Source: an uncultured Eubacteriales bacterium (GTDB lineage Bacteria; Bacillota; Clostridia; Christensenellales; Aristaeellaceae). Taken from it: a stretch of DNA of 64,000 nt. This document shows, piece by piece, positions 16,159 to 24,334 of this stretch; within the stretch, counting starts at the first letter, position 1; the number at the start of each line of letters is the position of its first letter. The notes under the pieces are model-generated. The model was not told the origin of the DNA and made no database searches. It saw nothing but the letters and a program-made list of their open reading frames with translations. The position numbers were made by a program, and so were the translations under genes. The DNA is taken from positions 1 to 64,000 of the forward strand of contig OMZY01000001.1 of NCBI GenBank assembly GCA_900315675.1, in the 5' to 3' direction.

Positions 16159-16917
16159 TCAGAAACCGATGATGATTTTGAGAAACAGGAGCAGCAGGAC
16201 GCCCAGGATGACAGGACGGACGATCCTGGAGCCCTTGTTCAGCGCCAGGCCGGAACCCAGCCAGTTGCCGGCCATGTTGCAAAGGGCGCCGGCAAGGCCA
16301 AGCAGGAAAACCACCTGACCGTTCAGCAGGAAGACAACGAGAGAAGTGATGTTGGAGGTCAGGTTGATCACCTTGGCCTGGGCGTTGGCGGAGGAAACGG
16401 ACATCTTCGCGAAGACGGTAAAGGCAATGATCAGGAAGGTGCCGGTTCCGGGACCGTAAAAGCCGTCATAGGCGCCGATGAGCAGGGCGGACAGGACGCA
16501 GATGATCATGGTCCGGCGATTGGCCTCCGCTTCGCCGCCCCGATCCTGAAACAGGTGCCGGTTCAGCACAAAGAAGGCCGACACGGGAAGCACGGCGAAA
16601 AGGATGTACTTCATGACATCCTCACTGACGAGCAGGGAAAGGCGCGCGCCCAGGGTGGAGCCGGCAAAGGCCGCCACGGCGGAGGGAAGGGCCAGCTTCA
16701 GGTTGATCAGCCCGTGACGCAGGAAACGGCCTGTGGACAGAGAGGTGCCGCAGGTGGAGGAAAGCTTGTTGGTGGCGATAGCCTGGTGAACCGGCAGACC
16801 GGCCAGCAGATAAGCCGGAAGGGAAATGAGCCCGCCGCCCCCGCCGATGGAATCCACAAAGCCGGCGAGGAACAGCAGGGGACAGACGATCAGAAAGGCC
16901 AGGGGAGTCAGAGTCAT
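16159..16917 (-). CDS. TauE/SafE-family membrane exporter
   Basis: The start ATG at 16917 is chosen because GGAGG lies just upstream; a start further out is possible. The 252-residue protein has about eight hydrophobic segments and begins FLIVCPLLFLAGFVDSIGGGGGLISLPAYL, the hallmark glycine-rich first repeat of the TauE/SafE family. The second half repeats it (GAYDGFYGPGTGTFLIIAFTV). Family members move sulfite, sulfoacetate or other organic anions; specificity cannot be told. It follows the orphan gene by 36 bases. Confidence 0.88.
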   Translation of the reverse strand: MTLTPLAFLIVCPLLFLAGFVDSIGGGGGLISLPAYLLAGLPVHQAIATNKLSSTCGTSLSTGRFLRHGLINLKLALPSAVAAFAGSTLGARLSLLVSEDVMKYILFAVLPVSAFFVLNRHLFQDRGGEAEANRRTMIICVLSALLIGAYDGFYGPGTGTFLIIAFTVFAKMSVSSANAQAKVINLTSNITSLVVFLLNGQVVFLLGLAGALCNMAGNWLGSGLALNKGSRIVRPVILGVLLLLFLKIIIGF

Positions 16918-16953
16918 GGGAGGCCTCCAATAAAGTATCATCAGGAACAAAAA

Positions 16954-18063
16954 TCAGCCGAGGACGACGCAGCGCAGATAACGGCCTTCTCCGGCATGCG
17001 CTTCCGGCACGGACACAAGACCGTTCCGGACGAGGGCTTCGTTGATATTCCCGAAGAGGATATGCCAGCATTCGTTGGCGGTTTCCTTCAGGGGAACGCG
17101 GTGGAGGGAAGGCGTAATCCGCAGGTCCCGGAGAACTTCAAACACTTCGGCAACAGGCTGCAGCAGGATTTTCTCCAGCAGTTCCTCCATGGCATAAAAG
17201 ATCACATCATGCTCCGGCCGGAAGACAGGCACGCAGAGCCTGCCGTCCCGGGTATAGCCGAAGACTTCCAGGGCGCGGACTGAACGATCATCCACCCTGC
17301 GCCCGTCGGCCAGGGCGGCGGCAGCACGGGTGAGATCCGCGGGGGAAAGCCCTTGCATAGCCTGATCGATCTTCTCAAAGGCAGGAGTCAGCTTTCCCTG
17401 CTCCTTCAGACGGAAATAACGGAAGCAATCGCGGCGGTTGCCGTCCGCGTCCCCAAAGGATTCCAGGGCGCAGTTTTCCTGAACGCAGCGGTTGAAGGAA
17501 CAAAGCAGCCTGTCCGAAAAGACATCCAGGACAGGGTTCTTCTCGTAGATGACCAGCAGGTAATCCAGTCCGGTAGCATGATGACGGCCTTCAGAGATAA
17601 TGTTCTCCCCAATCAGGCGGTCGATCATGGCACCGTCCATGCTCCAGCCGCAGAGCAGATGGTACAGGTTCCGCTCCGGGGGAAAACCGTTGCTGATTTT
17701 CCCAGCCAGCTCATACAGCGGCTGCCGGCAGGACGCAATGAGGCCGGCCAGCTTTTCCGCGGCGGAGGCGAAATGAGCGGCCAGCAGGGGAGCATCCGCC
17801 TCCAGAAACACCGGCGTATCCAGAAAGACGCGCTGATCCTCCCGGCGCAGGACGCCGCAGCGGATCATCCGGTCAATATATTCAGTGCCGAAACGGCCGG
17901 TCAGGTCATCATAGAAGGAAGCGCCGGCTTCGCGGGAGACGAGGACGGAAAGCAGCGGATCCAGGGAATCCATAAAATTCCGCGGATTATCCGGGTTGCC
18001 GGCTTCCGTTTCATGATCGATCTGATCAAACAGATAACAGGAGAAGTGTTTTTCCGTACCCAT
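16954..18063 (-). CDS. Conserved-looking protein of unknown function
   Basis: I do not recognise this 369-residue protein. It is soluble, with no signal peptide or membrane segment, and is rich in helices. Visible features are a Cys-containing centre (LCSFNRCVQENCALESFGDADGNRRDCFRYFR split across about 185-215) and short segments that could be winged-helix units, such as the N-terminal FGTEYIDRMIRCGVLRREDQRVFLDTPVFLE. The start shares one base with the end of the EamA gene, so the two are coupled. Association with two transporters and an AraC regulator suggests a role around the transported compound, without further proof. Confidence 0.6.
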   Translation of the reverse strand: MGTEKHFSCYLFDQIDHETEAGNPDNPRNFMDSLDPLLSVLVSREAGASFYDDLTGRFGTEYIDRMIRCGVLRREDQRVFLDTPVFLEADAPLLAAHFASAAEKLAGLIASCRQPLYELAGKISNGFPPERNLYHLLCGWSMDGAMIDRLIGENIISEGRHHATGLDYLLVIYEKNPVLDVFSDRLLCSFNRCVQENCALESFGDADGNRRDCFRYFRLKEQGKLTPAFEKIDQAMQGLSPADLTRAAAALADGRRVDDRSVRALEVFGYTRDGRLCVPVFRPEHDVIFYAMEELLEKILLQPVAEVFEVLRDLRITPSLHRVPLKETANECWHILFGNINEALVRNGLVSVPEAHAGEGRYLRCVVLG

Positions 18064-18965
18064 TATTCGCAGGCTCCTTGCAGATCAGCGGTATTCTTTT
18101 TCTTTGCCAGCCAGACGTTATAGCCCAGGATGGAGCAGACCACGATGACCGCCCCGGCGACGGCCAGGGGAGAGACACGTTCCCGGTAGAAGGCGGCCAC
18201 CAGCAGCGGGTTCATGATGGGTTCCATGCCGGTGATCAGGCTGGCTGTGACCGGCTGGGTGCGGCGGATTCCGATGGAAAAGAGAATATAGGCTCCGCCC
18301 ACCTGCACCACACCCAGCGCGATGACCGCGGCCAGGGTCGGAAGGGAGAAATCCGTTTCCTGAAAGCACAGGGGCGTCATAAGCAGGCCGGCGGTGAGCT
18401 GGCCGAGAAAACAGGAGGAAATGGCGTCCGCGTTTTCCCCGGCGTTCATCATGAAAACCCCGGCGTAACAGACGCCGGACAGAATCGCCACGATATTGCC
18501 GGTCAGGTTTCCGGCCTGGATGCCGTCCACAAAGAACAGCACCACGCCCAGCAGAACCAGGAAACAGGTAACCAGATCCATCCGGCCAGGCTTCTGGTGA
18601 TAGAACAGGGACATGAACAGGATCACGAACACCGGCGCCGTAAACTGCAGCACGATGGTGTTGGCGGCGGTGGTCAGCTTATTGGCAATGGCGAAAAGTG
18701 TCGTGACGCCGATCATGGACAGGGCGCCGACCAGCACCCGGCGGCTGAAAACAATCCGGTGACGGGTGATCAGCAGGTAAATACCAATGACGGCGGCACC
18801 GATCAGGTTGCGGGCGCCGTTGATGGCCAGGGCAGACCAGGGAACAAGCTTGATAAACAGACCGCCGGTGCTGAAGCACACGGAGGCCAGAAAAACAAAA
18901 AGTACAGCGCGCCGGTTCCTGCCGGCTTCATCCGGTCTCATCATCCGATCTTCCGCTCTTTTCAC
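18063..18965 (-). CDS. EamA-family (DMT) transporter
   Basis: A 300-residue protein with ten predicted membrane helices in two EamA repeats (about residues 18-150 and 160-290). The repeat signature is seen in FSTGGLFIKLVPWSALAINGARNLIGA and in SLITGMEPIMNPLLVAAFYRERVSP, the latter being the classic E-P-x-x-(N)-x-x-(W)... end of the second repeat. DMT exporters pump metabolites or amino acids outward. The frame opens with GTG at 18965; ATG codons at 18944 or 18941 are equally possible as no strong ribosome binding site is seen. First gene of the AraC-containing run. Confidence 0.85.
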   Translation of the reverse strand: MKRAEDRMMRPDEAGRNRRAVLFVFLASVCFSTGGLFIKLVPWSALAINGARNLIGAAVIGIYLLITRHRIVFSRRVLVGALSMIGVTTLFAIANKLTTAANTIVLQFTAPVFVILFMSLFYHQKPGRMDLVTCFLVLLGVVLFFVDGIQAGNLTGNIVAILSGVCYAGVFMMNAGENADAISSCFLGQLTAGLLMTPLCFQETDFSLPTLAAVIALGVVQVGGAYILFSIGIRRTQPVTASLITGMEPIMNPLLVAAFYRERVSPLAVAGAVIVVCSILGYNVWLAKKKNTADLQGACE

Positions 18966-19113
18966 ATGCAGGGTATATGACCCAAATGGGTTCCCGTCAG
19001 TTTACTATATGACGGTGCCGGAGGACAAGAGGAATGGGAAAAAAGCGGACAGAAAAAACTGAACTATGCTATAATCCCGGAGTCTGACTCCTGACGAAAG
19101 GAAAAAAGAAACC

Positions 19114-19944
19114 ATGCGTATTGAAGAAATTACAGATCTGGCCCCCTGGACGGCGCTGATTGCGGATGTGAACGGTGATCCGGCATTTGCCGATCCAAAC
19201 CATCCGGGGCAGGAAGAAATGACGAATAAACTCCGGAAATCCATGGAGCAACAGGATGAGAAGATACTCGGCATATACCGAGACGATGAGCCGGCAGGGC
19301 TGTTTGTACTGCTGGTGAGCGAAGAAGACAGGAATATTGAAGCGGGCGTCTGTCTGACGCGGTCCGCGGAAGCATGCGAAGCGCTGGCGGCTTATCTGCA
19401 GGGAAAGTACCCCGGCTTCCAGGTGGACTTTGTGTTCAATCCGGGCAATCAGCCGCTGAAGGAGATGCTGACCGGAAAAGGAGCAACATTTGAACCGGAA
19501 CAGCAGTATATGGAGCTGACGGGAGAAACTGTTCCTGCGGATACCGAAGGAATTGAGCTGCTGACCGACGCTTATTATGAGCAGTACTGCGCACTGCATA
19601 ACAAAGACATGTTCTGGACAGGAGAAAAAACAGCCGCGGATCCGGATTTTTTCCGGATATTTATCGCGGTTGAAAACGGGCAGGTTGCAGGCTATCTGGA
19701 TGTGACCTGGCCGAAGGAGGAAAACTATATTTTTGACATTCTGGTAGCGGAGGATAGCCGCTGCAGAGGCTGGGGAAGAAAGCTTCTGGCCAGGGCCATT
19801 GAAATGAACCGCCCCGCCGGAATGGCACTGGATGTGAATGTGGATAATGAACCGGCCAGGCATTTGTATGAAAAAATGGGGTTCACCCGGGTGGAAGGGA
19901 AGAATAAAATCACGGCAACAGTGCAAATGGCAATTAATAATTAA
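19114..19944 (+). CDS. GNAT acetyltransferase with N-terminal extra domain
   Basis: The 276-residue protein has a canonical GNAT domain at the C-terminal half: NYIFDILVAEDSRCRGWGRKLLARAIEMN (cofactor loop RCRGWGRKL) and ALDVNVDNEPARHLYEKMGF. The first ~130 residues (GDPAFADPNHPGQEEM ... EAGVCLTRSAEACEAL) resemble a second, decayed GNAT fold, so it may be a two-domain enzyme. Substrate unknown. TATAAT lies at 19070-19075. The last codons (MAINN, stop TAA) are formed by the first units of a 7-base repeat run, so the protein end has been shaped by the repeat. Confidence 0.78.
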   Translation: MRIEEITDLAPWTALIADVNGDPAFADPNHPGQEEMTNKLRKSMEQQDEKILGIYRDDEPAGLFVLLVSEEDRNIEAGVCLTRSAEACEALAAYLQGKYPGFQVDFVFNPGNQPLKEMLTGKGATFEPEQQYMELTGETVPADTEGIELLTDAYYEQYCALHNKDMFWTGEKTAADPDFFRIFIAVENGQVAGYLDVTWPKEENYIFDILVAEDSRCRGWGRKLLARAIEMNRPAGMALDVNVDNEPARHLYEKMGFTRVEGKNKITATVQMAINN

Positions 19945-19969
19945 TAATTAATAATTCATAATTCATAAT
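19932..19969. repeat. 7-base tandem repeat, five units, over a stop codon
   Basis: Three AATTAAT and two AATTCAT units in register (19932-19966) plus AAT. The GNAT stop TAA (19942-19944) lies inside. Confidence 0.9.
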
Positions 19970-19976
19970 GGCGGAA

Positions 19977-20005
19977 AAAATCGCTTCCTGAATGGAAGCG
20001 ATTTT
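19977..20005. terminator. Bidirectional terminator between convergent genes
   Basis: AAAATCGCTTCC (19977-19988) pairs with GGAAGCGATTTT (19994-20005). A-run before and T-run after allow it to serve the GNAT gene and the convergent lipoprotein gene. Confidence 0.8.
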
Positions 20006-20051
20006 GATTTGAAGTATATTCTGTTGATTCGAGGCTGTACAGCAGCCGAGG

Positions 20052-21275
20052 TTAATTGGAGGAGCCGGCTCGTTTGGCTTCGTCACCGTAAAGTTTGTTC
20101 TGGGTTTTGGTGCCGGCCTTGCCGTCGGCTTCCAGCCCGTTGTTCTTCTGGAACTCAGTCAGAGCGGCTTCCGTTGCAGGACCGAATTTGCCGTCCGCGC
20201 TGCCGCTCAGGTAGCCCAGGTCAATCAGGCGCTTCTGCAGCCGTTTTACCTCGCTGCCTTCACTGCCGTTTTCCAGCGTGCCGCTGCCGGCGGAAACAGG
20301 ATTGGATCCCTTGGCCGCGCCGGCGGCAAACAGGGCCTCCAGGGTCTTGGGGCCAGCCTTGCCGTCCGCCCACAGTTTCGCCTTTTTCTGGAAGGCGATG
20401 ACGGCGGCTTCGGTAGTCTCATCGTAAAGACCGGAAGCGGAACCGGACATCCAGCCCAGCTCAATCAGCCGGTTCTGCAGCGTTTTGACGTTTTTTCCCT
20501 CATTGCCGACTTCCAGATAGATCTTCGTATTAATCCGGGAGGAGGCGTCGGAAGCAGCGCCGGAGGAACTGCCGGAACTGCTGCCGGAACTGCTGCTGCC
20601 GGCGCGGACAGCGTCCGATCCGTTCAGTTTGGCCAGGGTTTTTTCACCGGCCTTGCCGTCCGCGGTCAGGCCGTTTGCCTTCTGGAAGGCCTTCACAGCA
20701 TCTTCCGTCGCCGGACCGAAGTCGCCGTCGGGAGAACCTTTGTAATACCCAAGCTCCTTCAGGCGGGACTGCATCTGACGGACTTCCTCACTGTCGGTAT
20801 AGCCGCGCTGCAGGCTCTTCGGCGTGGGTGTGGCGTCCGGAGAAGGAATCTCCGTATACGGGGAAGAGGTGATCAGCGCAATATCATTGCCGCCGGTGGG
20901 AGCAGGGACGCCGTCAGAAGGCTGGGAGGTGATCAGGACGATCGGGCCGTCCAGGTTGCCCCAGATGTTCTGATTTGACGCGGGTGATTCCGTGGGGAAA
21001 GCATAGGGATCGTAAACCTGATCCGTGCTTTCGGGCCAGCCGTTGTCCGGCGCTTCGGTCGAGCCGCTGTCCGGCGCGTCAGTCCAGCCGCTGTCCGGCA
21101 GGACGGTTTCCTCCACCACCGGGGCAGGGGTTGCCGTTTCTTCCGGCGGATGCGTATTAAAATGCATCTCATTATCCGGGTTGGTTGTATTATCCGGAGA
21201 CTGATAGCAGCCGGTCAGCAACAGACACAGTGCCAGCGCTCCTGCCAGTCCTAAGATTTTGATATTTCTTTTCAT
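20052..21275 (-). CDS. Lipoprotein with three peptidoglycan-binding domains
   Basis: The 407-residue product starts with a lipoprotein signal, LALCLLLTGC with the acylated Cys at 23. A low-complexity linker rich in Asp, Pro, Ser and Thr (about 24-155) follows. Three PG_binding_1 repeats lie at about 160-215, 250-315 and 335-395, each with the pattern V..LQ..L..LGY..G..DG.FG..TE.AV..FQ...GL..DG.AG..T; the linker between the first two is a Ser/Gly tract. It should sit on the outer face of the membrane and bind cell wall. No catalytic domain is present, so its job may be scaffolding. Related proteins are encoded at 23504 and 49821. Confidence 0.85.
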   Translation of the reverse strand: MKRNIKILGLAGALALCLLLTGCYQSPDNTTNPDNEMHFNTHPPEETATPAPVVEETVLPDSGWTDAPDSGSTEAPDNGWPESTDQVYDPYAFPTESPASNQNIWGNLDGPIVLITSQPSDGVPAPTGGNDIALITSSPYTEIPSPDATPTPKSLQRGYTDSEEVRQMQSRLKELGYYKGSPDGDFGPATEDAVKAFQKANGLTADGKAGEKTLAKLNGSDAVRAGSSSSGSSSGSSSGAASDASSRINTKIYLEVGNEGKNVKTLQNRLIELGWMSGSASGLYDETTEAAVIAFQKKAKLWADGKAGPKTLEALFAAGAAKGSNPVSAGSGTLENGSEGSEVKRLQKRLIDLGYLSGSADGKFGPATEAALTEFQKNNGLEADGKAGTKTQNKLYGDEAKRAGSSN

Positions 21276-21577
21276 TTGCTATCCCTTCTTACCATTTCCT
21301 TATTCAGGTTCCGGCGCAGGCATCTGTGCCGGGTACGCAATGCGTCTGCGGCCTGTTTCCCTGTACCGCAGGCTGGAACGAAGGTTCAGGAAACCGGAAA
21401 TTCCGGAGGCCCGGGGCCTGAACCGGAAAAACCGTACAGGATCGCTTCCTGAACCCGTTCCTGTAAATATAAACGAACCGGAAGGGCTTTTTGTTCCATT
21501 TCGGACAGAATGCCCGGGAAAACAGAACAGGAGGGCGCGCGGTATGCGCACCCTCCCGGTGTGTCCGGAGGCGCCTG
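21276..21577. other. Intergenic stretch of about 300 bases
   Basis: It separates the ABC permease end from the lipoprotein start. Apart from the terminator hairpin at 21531-21555 I see no gene, repeat run or RNA. Short open frames read across it but have no start signal and match nothing known to me. Confidence 0.4.
21531..21555 (-). terminator. Terminator of the GntR-ABC operon
   Basis: On the minus strand GAGGGTGCGC and GCGCGCCCTC form a 10-bp stem (one T-G wobble) with a 5-base loop, followed by a T-rich stretch. It lies 23 bases past the permease stop. Confidence 0.7.
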
Positions 21578-22300
21578 TTAAACGCTGAGATAGCGATCCA
21601 TCAGGCGGGCGGTGATGACATACATGATTCCGGCCAGCACCAGGGCAATGCCCCCCTGGAGCAGGAAGACCGGGACGACACTGAGGGAATCGGGCACCAG
21701 GGTCAGGATCTTCTGAACCGCATAGTTGATCAGAATGAACAGCACAAAAGTAATCGCAAGGTTTCCCTTCCGGCCGTTCAGCAGGGAGGAGGAAATCACG
21801 TCGGCCAGATAGGCGGTGGTTACGCTGCACAGCAGATGGCTGAGAATATTGAAGAGCAGCGAAGACAAAGTGGGGAAATCGGGAACGAGATTTGAACCGA
21901 AATTCTCCAGGAGTGAGGTGATCAGCTTTGTGACTTCCGAAAGCATGGAGAAATTCAGCGCTCCGATGCCCAGACCGATGGCGCCGGCAATCAGCAGGGA
22001 CAGGCCGCATTCCGCCACTTTGGCGCCGAGAATGCGGTAGGTGCTGTTGGGCGTCATGAACAGCATATAGCCCTGACGGGTGTTCATATCCTTATGCAGG
22101 GTCACCAGGCTCAGGATGCCGAGCAGAAGGAAGCTGAAGAAGAGGGTAAAAAGGACCAGTCCCATACCGAGCGCTTTGGTATCCTCTTTGCCGGTCCAGT
22201 GGCCGTAGAGGAAAATACCTTCCATGATTACGAACGCCGCCAGAAGAATCAATTTCGGGAACATCGTTTTCCGGAACTCATATTTCAGAAGTTTCAACAT
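21578..22300 (-). CDS. ABC-2 type permease
   Basis: A 240-residue protein with six hydrophobic segments, beginning MLKLLKYEFRKTMFPKL, a typical start for ABC-2 permeases. It overlaps the upstream ATPase gene by one base. The GntR-ATPase-permease layout is that of YtrA-type operons, induced in Bacillus by cell-wall antibiotics acting on lipid II; whether that role holds here is inference. The protein contains no large extracellular domain. Confidence 0.8.
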   Translation of the reverse strand: MLKLLKYEFRKTMFPKLILLAAFVIMEGIFLYGHWTGKEDTKALGMGLVLFTLFFSFLLLGILSLVTLHKDMNTRQGYMLFMTPNSTYRILGAKVAECGLSLLIAGAIGLGIGALNFSMLSEVTKLITSLLENFGSNLVPDFPTLSSLLFNILSHLLCSVTTAYLADVISSSLLNGRKGNLAITFVLFILINYAVQKILTLVPDSLSVVPVFLLQGGIALVLAGIMYVITARLMDRYLSV

Positions 22301-23004
22301 TATGCCTGCACCTCCCCGTGACCGAAGATAGCACGGTAACGGTCCGCCATGGAGACGCCGTCCACCTCGCGCATTTCTTCCAGGTCCCGTACTTCCATCA
22401 GAACGCCGCTGCGGATAAACACAGCACGGTCCGCGATCGCTTCCATTTCCTCTACCAGATGGCTGGAAAGCAGCAGAAGCTTTTCCGGGACGGCGGCACT
22501 CAGAATGGCGCCGCGGATTTCATCCCGGGCCAGCAGGTCAATGCCGTTGAAGGGCTCGTCCAGCATGTAGACTTTGGCGTCCCGGGCCAGGGTGAGCGCA
22601 ATCTTCATCTTGGCTACCATGCCGCTGGACAGGGTGCGGATCTTATCCTTCTCATTCAGGTTCATATCGTGAAGCATACGCAGGAAACGGTCCATGGAAA
22701 AGTCCGCAAAAAAATCCCGATAGTATTTTCCGGCGTCTTCAATGGTCATCCAGTCATAGAAATAAGGTTCGGTGGACATATAGGCCACTTCCCGGCGGCT
22801 TTCGATTCCCACGGGAGCACCGTTGAAATATACGGAGCCGGAGGTGGGCTTGACCAGGCCGGCGGCCATCTTCATCCAGGTGGTTTTGCCGCTGCCGTTC
22901 GGCCCAAGCATGGCGTAGACATGCCCGGGCTCCATGGACATCGTTACACAGTCAACGGCGGTTTTCGTACCGAATTTTTTTGTCAGCTCTCTGCTTTCAA
23001 GCAT
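22300..23004 (-). CDS. ABC transporter ATP-binding protein
   Basis: The 234-residue ATPase has Walker A GPNGSGKTT (about residues 34-42), a Q-loop region (VAYMSTEPYFYD, with the usual Gln replaced), signature region RTLSSGMVAKMKIAL (LSSGM, a common YtrB/CcmA-type variant), and Walker B VYMLDEPFNGID. It overlaps the GntR gene by 8 bases and the permease by one, so the three are one operon. It should drive the neighbouring six-helix permease. Confidence 0.9.
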   Translation of the reverse strand: MLESRELTKKFGTKTAVDCVTMSMEPGHVYAMLGPNGSGKTTWMKMAAGLVKPTSGSVYFNGAPVGIESRREVAYMSTEPYFYDWMTIEDAGKYYRDFFADFSMDRFLRMLHDMNLNEKDKIRTLSSGMVAKMKIALTLARDAKVYMLDEPFNGIDLLARDEIRGAILSAAVPEKLLLLSSHLVEEMEAIADRAVFIRSGVLMEVRDLEEMREVDGVSMADRYRAIFGHGEVQA

Positions 23005-23362
23005 GATCTGTATCCTTCCTTTCTTTCAGAAGCCGGATCGCGTCATCACTGTCCAGCCCCAGCATCCGGAGATCCCGGAGGAAACGGTCCGCTGCTTCCG
23101 AGGCCATCTGCGCACGCAGGGCGGAAATGGTTTCCGTATTCTCAGTCACATAGGTTCCCATACCGCGCCGTGTTTCACAGAGCCCTTCGCGTTCCAGCTC
23201 CTGATAAACCCGCGCCGCCGTATTCGGATTAATGGAGTACTGCACGGCAAGATCCCTGCCGCCAGGCAGTTTATCCCCGGGACCGATCGCACCGGTAACG
23301 ACCGCTCCCTTAATCCTGTTGACAACCTGCAGCCAGATGGGGCTCATGGGATCGTAATCCAT
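22997..23362 (-). CDS. GntR-family regulator, YtrA subfamily
   Basis: The 121-residue protein has the winged-helix start PIWLQVVNRIKGAVVTGAIGPGDKLPGGRDLAVQYSINPNTAARVYQELEREGL with only a short C-terminal tail, which is the YtrA subfamily layout (about 120-130 residues, ABC operon partner). It heads the operon and most likely represses it. An inverted repeat TAGTGTAC-N10-GTACACTA covers the promoter just upstream (23386-23411). Confidence 0.9.
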   Translation of the reverse strand: MDYDPMSPIWLQVVNRIKGAVVTGAIGPGDKLPGGRDLAVQYSINPNTAARVYQELEREGLCETRRGMGTYVTENTETISALRAQMASEAADRFLRDLRMLGLDSDDAIRLLKERKDTDHA

Positions 23363-23385
23363 AGCTTCCTCCTTTAACGGTGACG

Positions 23386-23429
23386 TAGTGTACGAGTAAG
23401 ATAGTACACTAATAAACTGAAGGTGTCAA
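23386..23429 (-). promoter_or_regulatory. Promoter and operator of the GntR-ABC operon
   Basis: On the minus strand TTGACA (23424-23429) and TACTAT (23401-23406) are 17 bases apart. Overlapping the -10 box is the perfect inverted repeat TAGTGTAC (23386-23393) / GTACACTA (23404-23411) with a 10-base gap. This resembles the AGTGTA...TACACT operator of B. subtilis YtrA as I remember it, so autoregulation is likely. Confidence 0.8.
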
Positions 23430-23440
23430 TACTTTTTATA

Positions 23441-23474
23441 AAAAAATCCGCACGGGCTGTTTCAGCCCATGCGG
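23441..23474 (-). terminator. Terminator of the peptidoglycan-binding protein gene
   Basis: On the minus strand CCGCATGGGCTG pairs with CAGCCCGTGCGG (one wobble) over AAA, followed by seven T residues. Confidence 0.9.
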
Positions 23475-23503
23475 GGAAGGAGAACGGGGAATGTCTGAAA
23501 AGA

Positions 23504-24163
23504 TTATTTGTACTGGCTGAGACCGGATTCCGCGCTTGTGGCGTACCGGTACAGATTGGCCAGCGTCAGCGGGCCGGCAATGCCGTCCGCGGAACTCATC
23601 CCGGAAGCTTCCTGGTATTTGCGGACCGCGTTTTCCGTGTTGGTTCCGTAAATGCCGTCCGCGGTGCCGCCCAGATAGCCCATGGCGATCAGGATGGTCT
23701 GGACCGTTTTGACCCGGTTTCCGACGGATCCGTTATACAGGGTGGAATAATCTCCGCCGAAAACGGGATCCTTTGCGCCGGCAGCCAGCTCCGGCAGAAC
23801 CGACTTCAGCACGGCAGGGAATTTGACGGTGGTTTTCGGAGTCACCTGTTTCGAGGTGGATTTGCTGTTTTTCTTTTTCAGCACCGCGTTGATCGCGCCC
23901 TGCGTATCCGCGCCGGCCAGGCCGTCCACCGTCAGGTCGTTTGCCTTCTGGAACTTTTTGACGGCTTCCTCTGTCTTGGACCCGAAAACGCCATCCGCTT
24001 TGCCTTTGAGGTATCCCAAAGAAATCAGGGACTTCTGGAGCGATTTGACGTTATCACCCGTAGACTTCAGGGAAAGGGTGGCGGGTTTGACAGCATAGGA
24101 AACGGTACAGAAAGAGAGCAGAAGCACAAAAATCAGAAACAGGCTGATGAGCTGTTTTTTCAT
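23504..24163 (-). CDS. Secreted protein with two peptidoglycan-binding domains
   Basis: The ATG at 24163 follows AGGAGG by 12 bases and gives a 219-residue protein with a signal peptide (KKQLISLFLIFVLLLSF, cleavage likely after SYA). Two PG_binding_1 repeats lie at about 30-90 (LSLKSTGDNVKSLQKSLISLGY ... FQKANDLTVDGLAG) and 145-210 (GSVGNRVKTVQTILIAMGY ... YQEASGMSSADGIAG). The Lys/Ser-rich linker joins them. No enzyme domain is present. It probably coats or spans the wall like the lipoprotein at 20052. Confidence 0.85.
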   Translation of the reverse strand: MKKQLISLFLIFVLLLSFCTVSYAVKPATLSLKSTGDNVKSLQKSLISLGYLKGKADGVFGSKTEEAVKKFQKANDLTVDGLAGADTQGAINAVLKKKNSKSTSKQVTPKTTVKFPAVLKSVLPELAAGAKDPVFGGDYSTLYNGSVGNRVKTVQTILIAMGYLGGTADGIYGTNTENAVRKYQEASGMSSADGIAGPLTLANLYRYATSAESGLSQYK

Positions 24164-24284
24164 CGTGTTTCGACGCCTCCTTTGAAGACTGACAGATTTT
24201 GACAATGAAAGGATATCATATTATTTCTGAATTGTAAACAGAATATTACAAAATATTTACAAATATTACAAAGAACGTCATAAA

Positions 24285-24315
24285 TAAAAAACGATGCACC
24301 GCAGGGCGCACCGTT
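24285..24315 (-). terminator. Terminator of the P-loop kinase gene
   Basis: On the minus strand AACGGTGCGCC pairs with GGTGCATCGTT (two G-U pairs) over CTGC, followed by six T residues. Confidence 0.85.
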
Positions 24316-24334
24316 CATTGAAAAGGTTTATCCA

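Noticed and set aside
15610..17283. A 557-codon plus-strand open frame opposite AraC, TauE and the orphan gene
   Set aside because: Gln/Gly/His-rich, no domain, crosses several real genes.
21259..21588. A 109-codon plus-strand open frame in the 300-base gap
   Set aside because: No ribosome binding site or domain, and it crosses the terminator hairpin of the ABC operon.
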